A stretch of 64,000 nt of DNA from NCBI GenBank assembly GCA_947623455.1, contig OX392527.1:31302201-31366200 (forward strand). Reading direction: 5' to 3'. The notes below the pieces were generated by a model. That model made no database searches. It saw only the letters and a list, made by a program, of their open reading frames with translations, and was not told the DNA's origin. Source of the DNA: Mimachlamys varia (lineage: Eukaryota; Mollusca; Bivalvia; Pectinida; Pectinidae). A program made the position numbers and the translations under genes. Below, one piece after another: positions 13,301-25,300 of the stretch. The first letter of the stretch is position 1. Every line of letters starts with the position of its first letter.

Positions 13301-16300
13301 GTAGTAACATTTTCAGTTGGTAAGTTTTTAATTAGCTGATAGCTCTGGAGCAGGAATATAGATATCCAAAGTGTTAAGTATAAATATTTTTTAAAGTACC
13401 TTGTAATTAAGACGTGACATATCAATGAATCCAATTTTGTGTTACAGGCAGACTTGGACAACGCAGTGGGATTCACCAAGGTCATCCGTACAGTATCCGA
13501 GTCTGTAAGTCGGACTTTAAGTCTCCTGTTGTAATCATCTTTCGGATAGGTTCTAAAGCATTTGTTTTTGTTTGGAAGCTGATCAAAGCTAACCGATCCA
13601 GTAAGCTGCATATTTCTTCTTTCATGATGCTGTCTCAAATTAGTAAATATATTTACATGGTTTCAGACAGAAACTAGTAGAATTTATATATTGTGTGATG
13701 TACTGACTTGTAAGTCAGTCTTCTATTCTTTTTTTGAAATTAGTTGTATTTTTGGATAAAAGAAAAATCAGCGTTTAAATAAATTGTGAGTTTTTGTATT
13801 ACTGCTAGATTTTACTAAGAAAACAAATGATCTTACATGTAATGATTATGTAGCCAACATCAATCTAGTATGTATAACTATCACTTTCTGTATTATTAAC
13901 TCATTACTTTATTCAGTAATTTCCAGTGTACACATACATATATTACCTTACATTGTATATTGTTTCCTTCTGCTATATCCTCCTGGTTAACGTAATACAA
14001 AGATTGAGGGAAAATCCTTATATCATTATAACAAACTGAATGATACATGTCTACCTGCAGTATAAACGAATGATTTGTGTCTACCTTCAGTATATATAAA
14101 CCTAATGATTTGTGTCTACCTTCAGTATATATAAACCTAGTGATGTTTGTATGCAGGGTAAACTAGTGGTGGGACACAACATGATGCTGGACCTCATACA
14201 CATCCTGCACCAGTTCTTCTACCCACTACCAGAGGTATGGTCCAGACATTGATGTTGTGTTGACGTGTTTACTGTTGTCCCAATCTGATTAAAATTATTT
14301 GTTACATGACTCCTTTAACTTGTGCCACGCAGGCATAGTAGTAAACAGAGCCATGTAACAGATGATTTAATTAGATTGCTGTTGTCCATATATAATACGA
14401 TTTATCACAAAACTTCCCGTTCAGTCATGTCATATGACCATGTCTTAATGATATGGTATTACACATGTGTATAATGATATTGTGACGTCATAAGCAAATT
14501 TTGTTTTTCATTACAATATCTGCAATTCTCTTGGAATGGTGTGGCTATAAGGTCATCTATACAAGGCATATAAAGTCCAGAAAAGGGAGACAATCATGAC
14601 AAATGGAATAGACCGTCGGGACATAACAAATTGGCCTAGTTATTTTATAATGTGATATCTTTGATGAACTTCAAAGGGATTTTAGTTTGGAGGGACAACT
14701 TGTTTAAAGCTTTATGGTACACTTGTTTGATTTGTTTGTATATATTTGTTTGCATTGTTTGTATTACAGAGCTATGCTGAATTCAAAGACATGTCCATGT
14801 CTGCATTCCCTAAGTAAGTTGTCGGTTTTACTTCTAAGCCTAGGTATTTGTAAATTAAGGAGCTAGATTTGTTGAGTGCAGAATTTTCATTTTCATTAAT
14901 GCATTTGTTTTTAAAATTCTCCGAGGGTGGAATTCCCTGATAAAATGCTATCTTGACCCTTTTCTTTAGCCCTTATAGTTACTGAGGAAATGTATACAAT
15001 ATCCCTGCCCATTTGCTCTCTATAGTAAACCATTAGATTGTAAGGGAGATGAAGGAAAAAAATATACCTGTAAAAGCCGTCTGAGAACATTTTTTGGTCA
15101 CGTTCCTGGTGGAAATCATGCGTTTTAATCTTGATAAAATCTAATTATAAGTGAAACTGGCTAGATTAAAGACACTTGAAATGTGATGCATGATATTCAA
15201 TGTACATATATTAATTGAGATAACATTGAGATCATGTATGTTTTGTTTCAGATTATTAGACACTAAACTAATGGCTAGCACCAGTCCCTTCAAAGTAAGT
15301 TTACCTACTTAAAATAATCTTTGGTTGTAGCAGATACCTTAAGAATTCAAATCTATTTTATCAGGAAATATCTGTTTAAAAGATTTAGTTGAAATGGAGC
15401 AATTTGAAATGAACACCTAGTATTTGTTACTATTCCAACTAAGTCTTTTAAACAGATATTTCCTGATTATATAGATTTGAATTCTTAAGATATCTGCTAC
15501 AATCAAAGATTATTTTTATTCCATAAAGAAGTGATTTGGGTAATACAAACCTTAATTGGGGTAGTAGTATTCAGTTGATGATATTTCTTTACCCTTGTTT
15601 ATGTTATGTCCATAGGAAAGAATAATGAACTCAACTCTGGGTGACTTACAGAAGATCCTTGAGGTGAAGCCCTTCCAGAAGCCTCAGGTTGGTAGGTAGA
15701 TCATCTCTTATTACTTTATAGACTACCGTGGTACCTATAGGTTACAGATTAGTATCATAACATCTTCATATATATTTTCAGCATTTGAAAGTATACCAGA
15801 TATGGTTAAAACACATAAAAGATCTATGGATAATTTCTTTTAAAAAAAAAAACACTAGAGTATATGTTTTTTTTCACTAGTGCTATACCTATTTGAGAAA
15901 TAACTATTGGGAGAGGCAGGGGGATTTATTTTTGACTCCCACTTTCCATGTTTGATATTTTTCTTCCCACCTGGGAACTAGTTTTTTTGGAACTAAAATT
16001 AAACGCATGTAAGAGAAAAGAAGGGAAAAGATTAAAAAAATTAAGAATAAATGAAGATTGTTTATGGTTGGCGCCAAGATCCCTCTGGGATCTCTTGTGC
16101 CTGAAATAGCCCTTATGTATTTTCAAATTGATAATGTATTACTTTCATTTATCTTTTGTAACATTTTTTGTAGAATAAGGATTTTTTGTCGTCAATGGTT
16201 ATTAAACTTGATATTTTGTTTGAAGAAATGACAGAGAAGTTCTCTAAGTATTCAATGGAGAAGGGACCCCTCCACGAGGCAGGATACGATGCCTACCTGA

Positions 16301-19300
16301 CAGGAATATGTTTCATCTGTATGTCCAACTACCTAGGTTTGTACAAATTTCTGGACTTCCATAAACAGCATACAATACAACCAGATATTTCATTAAAAAA
16401 TTGTTTGAGATGCACATCATTAATAAGTCACAAAACGAAATGTGATGTAATACACATCATTTAATATGTAATATCTTTCAAAATTCTTCTTTAATTTTTG
16501 TGTGTACATACATATCTCTCCAGAAATTTTGGATGAAATTTAATGTAAAATAAAATAAAGCACTTGTGTGTATTTGATGTGGCAGGTACTTTCCAGAATC
16601 CGTCAGAGGATAACATTCTGCCATCCTCACCTCTTATACAGCCATTCATTAACAAGTAAGTCTTACGTGTCTAATAATATAATTATATTTCTTATTAATA
16701 TGACGGCTTAAAATCTTTAATACCATATTTCTGCCTATATATTTGAATTTTGGCAATCATGTAATCTTTAAGGATAAAAACAATTAGCTTAAACAATATT
16801 GTTTTACATAAAAAGCTTGTTAAATGGCTTCTATACTATTTTTGAAACAGGGTTAGTGGCTTAAAACATGCGTTTACTTTAATTTTTGATTAATGGTTTT
16901 ATATCATTAAATCCAATCTGACAGTAAGATTATTGATATGGAAGTCTAGTTAAACTTGATATATGGAATTTTACATTTTTATACTAAAATTTCATAATTT
17001 TATTGTCTTTTATTAGAATAAATGTCTTTTTTTTTTATCTAATTAGACTGTTCCTGATGAGAGTACAAGACATCCCATACATTAACCTAGCCGGTCAGGA
17101 GTGTGAGTAGAATTATCTCCCTTCAACTGTAGTTTTGATCAAGTTCAGCATGAAAGAAAGTGTTTTGGAAAAACAATTCGAAATTTTGCCCAGAACAAAG
17201 GGGACATATATATTTATTAATCATAATACATTGATTTGTTTTTATTGGCTCTCTTTTTTATTTTATTTTCGATGAAAATGTTATGAAAAATTGAGGTTTA
17301 AAATTTACTTCTGAATAAGTAAAATAATTTTTTTTCATCGTTGATGAAAGAAAATAAGTTAACAACATCAATATGTATTTTTGACATTTCATCAGTTATT
17401 TTGCTTATAATCTAAAATCAAGATGCTTTCATGGTATAGATTGTATATTGAAATAATAGATAATTTATAGGTTTGTGGGACTGAGAATAAAACCTTAAGT
17501 TTATGATCTAATCATGATATCCTGATTAAGGGTATTCTGGTACCTTATGTTATTAAATATTTCACTCAGCACAATTGTCTATTTCAGTGATTCCTAACAG
17601 AGACCATGTGTTCCATTTATCATTCCCAAAGGAGTGGAAGACAAACGACATTGTACACTTATTCTCTCCCTTTGGTCAGTAACATACTGTCTTGTTAACT
17701 GGTGCAATACATGGATAATCTACATAGAATATAGCATGCATTCTTAAATTTCATCTTGTGAGATATTGAAATTTGTTATACAATTTGTATCATGTATGAA
17801 AAACGTTTCATTTGACTTATTCAGAGATTATTGTAATAGAAAACAAAAAGTTATTAAATGAACAAAAACAGACAATTTTCAGAAATATATATACAATTTG
17901 ATATGAATATTACAGTATCATATTTAAATGTTTTTGGTAATAGCCACTAATTCCACAATAACTGGACCCAATTTTTCATTCAGTGAGACATAATGGTTGT
18001 ATGTTTAATGTAATGGTTAATTACAGGTGGTTCACAGATATTCTGGATAGATGATACTTCAGCATTTGCATCACTTCATTTTAAAGAAGACGCCCAAAAA
18101 GGTAACAGTTCAGACCATGAAATTTCATCTCTTTATTGAGAGCTGTTCAAATTGCCCTGCTTCCATGGTCCATCATCCGTCTTTGATTAAATGCTGTTAT
18201 TGATATTTTTTTTAGAAGTACTGAATGGATCGTTTTCATATTTCATAATAGGTTCCCCTTGATGCCTTGTTGTGCCTTCCTTTTTTTGACAAATAAAAAA
18301 AAATCCAAGTGTGGCCATCTTGGTACCTTGCTGTGCTCTTTGGATATTGGGACTGACCAGAAGAACACAATTTTCGATTTTGACATTGAAAGTTTGTTTG
18401 CTATTTCTTGAGAAGTACTGGATGGATTTTTCTCAAATTTTATATGTTGGTTTCCTTTAATTTATGCCTAGTTGAATTGTGTTCTTTTGATTTTCAGCTT
18501 GATCAGAAAAACAAAATGTCTCATAGGTACCCATCTTCAATTTTACAAATGAAAGATTGTTTTCACCATTTTGTGTTGATCTTTCTCAAATTTCATATGT
18601 AATACAGTATTATAAGTAAAAGGAAAGAATAAAGAAAGGAAAAGGTCCAACTGATAAAGAACAAATGAAGATCAAACAATGTTTTTCTAAGATCGCTCTG
18701 GGATCTCTTGTGTATAAAACATATATTGTAGTTATAAACTAGGTCTTTTAGAGGAAGTGTTGAACTACCAACTAACGGGCCTTTGAGGTATTCCGTAGGT
18801 TACAACAATGTATGTGACAAATTCTGAATATCAAGATATTTATGTGAACTTGTGGGAAAATTGAATGTGTATGTCTTTATGACAATTGGAAATATAATGT
18901 TTTTGAGGAAGTCATCAAATGAATATCAAAGATTTTATCAGAATACTAATAAATGACCCCATTTTGTGTTTATACTTGTGGCAGCCCTACAAAGCCTACG
19001 TAAAGGTGGAACAGTGTACACGATAAGGACCTTCCAACAATATCAGAATAGTCAGAAAGATGGTCAGACCCCCTCACGGAAAAGATCCACATCCAACACG
19101 GAAAACAACATCCCAAACAAGAAAAGAAAGTGTCTAAATGTTGAGTATGTTCATTTTACAATTTATTAGTTTCACTTAACAGTGTTGAATGTTTAATGGC
19201 TGTTCAAATCACCATGTGTCGTCGGTTCGTCCATCCTTAAACAGTTCTTGTTACCTCTATTTCTTGAGAAGTGCTGGGTGGATCATTCTCAAATTTTATA

Positions 19301-22300
19301 TACAGGTTCCCCTGGGTCTTTAGTTGCACATTGTCTGATTTTCAGACTGATCAGAAAAATAAAATGGCCGGCAGATAGCCATCTTGGATTTTGACAGTAA
19401 TAGTTGTTACTGCTATTTCTTGACAAGTTCGGGATGAAACATTTTCAAATTTCATATGAATGTTCCCGTTCGTCTCTTGTTGCACAATGTCTACTTTTCG
19501 GACAGATAAAAAAAAAACAATATGGCTAACAGCCAGCCATCTTGGATTTATTGAGTAATATTTTTTGCTGCACTATTACTTGGGAATTGCTGGATGGATC
19601 ATTCTCAAATTTCATATGAAGGTTCCCCTTTGTCTGTAGTTACACATTGTCTATTTTGTTAACTGATCAGAAATGAAATATGGCCAACAGGCAGCCATCT
19701 TGGATTTTGACAGTAATAGTTTATCGCTATTTCCCGAGAAGTGTTGGATGGATTCTTCTGAAAATTCATATGCAGGTTCTATCTAGTCCCAAGCTGTGTT
19801 GTTCAGGTTTTAACTGATCCCAAATACAATCTGGCTGACAATTTTAAAATGGCCATCTTGGATTTTTACTATGAAAACTGTTTAGGGGCCCCTTGGTCTG
19901 GAGTAGTGTCCTATTTGATTTATTTGGGTATGATCGAGAAAACTAAATGAGTGAATAGAGTGGCATATGCTTAAGATTAAATACATGTAAGAGAATAGAA
20001 GGGAAAGGATCCAACTTTTTAAGAACAAATGAAGATCATCGATGGTGGACGCCAAGATCGATCTGGGACCAGAATACACTGCTGTATGAAAATATTGAAT
20101 TATCTGACACTGTTTGGTATTTGGTGAGAGTTTCAACGTGCAGACAACAAAAATTAAATAATTGATGAAACACACCCTCGCATATATATTCACAAATAGG
20201 TTTCTAATGATCCGAACCTGCTCTTATTTTATTTCAGCAAATGTTATTGCATAAAGAAAGACAAAAGGATAAAACAACAGGCAGAGCTTTAGATAACTCT
20301 TAGAAACTCTCATTGTCACCAACAGCTCCAAAATTCTGTCAATAAAGTCTTCAGTTTTTGAATCATTATAAATTTTCCGCCAAAGTGGACACCATTTATT
20401 TTATCTCGTAAATAGGCAACAGTCTGACTAAAGCAACACACTATTCTGAATCAAACCAAAAACAAAGGATATTCTTGTTCAGGAGTATTCCTGACTACAT
20501 CTTCTTGTTGATAAATCATGACCACTCCCTGATACCATTTGGTGGCAAGGGAATTCTACGTTTTCATATAGCAGTGCACTGTGGCCGTGCACTAGATATG
20601 GTTTTCTCTGGCCCCGACACCATATCTAGTGTGGGTTTAGGGGTTAAATTCAGATTTGCATACTATTCTGTATATTAAATCTCTTTTAATATTTGATGGG
20701 TGGTGGGGTCTCTGAAAAAGTGCCTCCCACCCCTACCACACAGTTAATCCTGGAACAGCCTTTACTGAACAACACTGAATATTATTAGCTCACCTGGTCC
20801 GAAGGACCGAAGTGAGCTTTTGTCATACCGTGATGTCCGTCCGTCCGTCCGTCCGTCCGTTGTCCATCAACAATTTCTTTAAACAACTTCTTCTCCATAC
20901 CCACTGATAGGAAATCACCCTAATTTAGCAGGAAGCATCCTTAGGTGCCAAGGATTCAAAATTGTACTAATGGTGGGACTGACCCCCTAGGGGGCTGAGG
21001 GGCGGGGCCAAAAAGGATTATTTAGCTATATTTGTTTAAGCGACTTCTTCTCCATAACCACTGATTAGAAATTAGCCTTATTTGGCAGAAAGTATCCCTA
21101 GGTGCTCAGGATTCAAAATTGTACTCATGGTGGGACTGACCCCCTAGGGGGCTGAGGGGTGGGGCCACAAAAATGATTTACCTATATTGATATTAGCGAC
21201 TTCTTCTTCATAACCACTGATTGGTAATCAACCTTATTTGGCAGGAAGCATCCTTAGGTGCCCAGGATTCAAAATTGTACTAATGGTGGGACTGACCCCC
21301 TAGGGGGCTGAGGGGCGGGGCCAAAAGGGGTTATTTAGCTATATTGGTTTAATCGACTTCTTCTCCATAACCATCGATTGGAAATCAGCCTTATTTGGCC
21401 TGAAGCATCCCTAGCTGCTCAGGATTCAAAATGTTACTAATGGTGGGTCTGATCCCCTAGGGGCTTAGGGGTGGGGGCCATAAAAAATTATTGAGCTATA
21501 TTGATATTAACGACTTCTTCTTCATACCCACTGATTGTTAATCAATCTTATTTGACAGGAAGCATGCTTAGGTGCCCAGGATTCAAAATTATACTAATTG
21601 TGGGACTGATCCCCTAGGGGGCTGAGGGGCAGCGCCAAAAAGGGTTATTTAGCTATACTGGTATAGTTGACTTCTTCATAACCATTAATTGAAAATCAGC
21701 CTTATTTGGCAGGAAGCATCCCTAGGTGCTCAAGATTCAAAATTATACTAATGGTGGGACTGACCCCCTAGGTGGCTTAGGGGCGGGGCCAAAAAGGGTT
21801 ATTTAGCTATATTGGTTTAAGCGACTTCTCCATAACCACTGATTGGAAATCAACCTTATTTGGCAGGAACCATCCCTAGGTGCTCAGGATTCAAAATGGT
21901 ACTCATGGTGGGATTGACCCCCTAGGGAGTTGAGGGGCGGGGTCAAAAAGGGTTATTTAGCTTTATTGGTTTAATCGACTTTTTCTCCATAACAATTGTT
22001 TGGAAATCAGCCTTATTTGACAGGAAGCATCCCTAGGTGCTCAAGATTCAAAATTGTATTAATGGTGGGACTGCCCCCCTAGGGAGCTGAGGGGCGAGCC
22101 AAAAAGAAAATAATCTATCATGATTGCCTAGATACCAATGTATCCAGGAGAGCGATACAGGCCCTCTGGGCCTCTTGTATTATAAAAGTATTACTTGGCT
22201 TGCATTGAATATCATGTATAATGATTAACTGTACCCTGATGTTTAGTTTAGTACAATATATAGTATGTTATATATTATGCTTGCTTGTTGTGCTTGATAT

Positions 22301-25300
22301 GTGTTGAGTATTTATATATAACCTAGACTTTGTATTAATGTCATGTTTATGTTTTTGTGTTGCATATTTAACATAACATGTATTTATCCTGAAAAATAAA
22401 ACATATACTTGAGCATTTAAGCTTGAACAATAATATATACAATGACATGTATATATATATAATTATTCTTCCTGTGTTTTCAATGTGCAGCTTGTGATGT
22501 TGTGTAAAAGATGGTGACATTTAGTTGAGCTTTTGTTAATCTAGACCTGCTTACATCTCGGAATCTTGAAGTATTGAGCCAGATGTTTAGGGAGCAAATT
22601 GTCCTCGAAGTCATTAAGCAAATGCACAGCTGGCCATCAACATCAGACAGAAACAGTGGTGTTGGATGTGTTTAACACATGTGTACTGAAACATATTGAT
22701 GTTATATATGTGTACTGTTAAGCTTTAGGCTTGGTATATATTTGTGGCACACCATGTGTTTAGCTGTAGGCTTGGTATATATTTGTGGCACACCATGTGT
22801 TTAGCTGTAGGTTTGGTATACATTTGTGGCACACCATGTGTTTAGCTGTAGGTTTGGTATACATTTGTGGCACACCATGTGTTTAGCTGTAGGTTTGGTA
22901 TACATTTGTGGCACACCATGTGTTTAGCTGTAGGTTTGGTATACATTTGTGGCACACCATGTGTTTAGCTGTAGGTTTGGTATACATTTGTGGCACACCA
23001 TGTGTTTAGCTGTAGGTTTGGTATATATTTGTGGTATGATATATATTTAACTGCAGGCTTTGTATACATTTGTGGCATGCTATGTGTTTAACTGTAGGCG
23101 TGGTTCCCATGTATATACAATTGTGACGAGCTTTGTTTTAAACTGTAGGCTTAGTTGATACAATTGTTGCACCTGTGTGTTTAGCTCTCGGCCCAGGCTT
23201 GGTAGATATATATTTGTGGCACACTGTGTGTTTAGCTCTCGGCCCAGGCTTAGTATACAGTTGAAACTTGTTATCTCAAAGTCATTGCGACCATGAAAAA
23301 TACAAGGAGTTATCAGAGTATTCGAGTTAAGTAAGTAAGAATACTTAGAGTGAAGTCTGACTGGGACTGACAAAATTAAACAGGGTCGACTTTGAGTAAC
23401 TCAAATTCGAGAAAAAAAAGGTTTGACTGTACATGTGTTGCATGCTTTTTGTTTAGTTATGCTTGGTATACATTTGTAGCTTGCTTGGTGTTTAGCTGTA
23501 GGCAGTGTAGTAATTGTCCATCATAACGTCCTTCGCTTCAGAGCTGCCCCCTTTGTATCTAGGTCAATCACACCGCCAATCCCTGAGGACCATACAGTGA
23601 ACCTTGATGAGGCAAATGGAAATCATGCAGACAATGTAAAAGCTATGGAAACCGAAAGTAGCAATGCTGAAGGTAATTTAATTATCACTTATTTGAATTG
23701 ATATCAGTTGAGAAAGGAAAATGCTAATTTGAGATACATGTAATTTGCCATTTTTTGTTAAGTTTTAATTTTCAATTGTATTTCCACAAAACACATTAAT
23801 CTTTATAACTTTACCAAAGCATACTTCTCTTTGAAGCCAATATTTGTTTGTTTGTCTATGGGTGGTTGTAGGTAAAATTGTTTCTCTATGGGTGGTTGGC
23901 TGGTTGCAGATGTATTTGTTTGTCCATGGGTTGTTGCATTTATAACTGTTTGTCTATGGGCGGTTGCAGGTATATTTTTTTGTCTATGGACGGTTTCATT
24001 TATAATTGTTTCTCTATGGGCAGTTGGCTGGTTGCATGTATATTTGTTTGTTCATGGGTGGTTGCAGGTATATTGGTTTGTCTATGTGTGGTTGCATTCA
24101 TAACTGTTTGTCTATGGGTGGTTGCAGGTATATTTGTTTGTCTATGGGTGGTTGCATGTATATTTGTTTGTCTATGGGCGGTTTCATTTATAATTGTTTC
24201 TCTATGGGCAGTTGGCTGGTTGCAGGTATATTTGTTTGTCTATGGGTGGTTGCAGGTATATTTGTTTGTCTATGGGCGGTTTCATTTATAATTGTTTCTC
24301 TATGGGCAGTTGGCTGGTTGCATGTATATTTGTTTGTCTATAGGCGGTTGCAGGTATATTTGTTTGTCTATGGGTAGTTGCAGGTATATTTGTTTGTCTA
24401 TGGGTGGTTTCATTTATAATTGTTTCTCTATGGGCAATTGGCTGATTGCATGTATATTTGTTTGTCTATGGGTGGTCGCAGGTATATTTGTTTGTCTATA
24501 TATGGGCAGTTGGCTGGTTGCATGCATATTGTTTGTCTATGGGTGGTTGCAGGTATATTTATTAGTCTATGGGTGGTTGGCTGGTTGCATTTGTAATTGT
24601 CTGTCTATGGGTGGTTGCAGTTATATTTGTTTGTCTACCGATAGTTGCAGGTATATTTGTTTGTCTATGTGTGGTTGCATTCATAACTGTTTGTCTATGG
24701 GTGGTTGCAGGTATATTTGTTTGTCTATGGGTGGTTGCATGTATATTTGTTTGTCTATGGGCGGTTTCATTTATAATTGTTTCTCTATGGGCAGTTGGCT
24801 GGTTGCAGGTATATTTGTTTGTCTATGGGTGGTTGCAGGTATATTTGTTTGTCTATGGGCGGTTTCATTTATAATTGTTTCTCTATGGGCAGTTGGCTGG
24901 TTGCATGTATATTTGTTTGTCTATAGGCGGTTGCAGGTATATTTGTTTGTCTATGGGTAGTTGCAGGTATATTTGTTTGTCTATGGGTGGTTTCATTTAT
25001 AATTGTTTCTCTATGGGCAATTGGCTGATTGCATGTATATTTGTTTGTCTATGGGTGGTCGCAGGTATATTTGTTTGTCTATATATGGGCAGTTGGCTGG
25101 TTGCATGCATATTGTTTGTCTATGGGTGGTTGCAGGTATATTTATTAGTCTATGGGTGGTTGGCTGGTTGCATTTGTAATTGTCTGTCTATGGGTGGTTG
25201 CAGTTATATTTGTTTGTCTACCGATAGTTGCAGGTATATTGGTTTGTCTATGAGCGGTTGGCTGGTTACATTTGTAATTGTCTGTCTATGGGTGGTTGCA

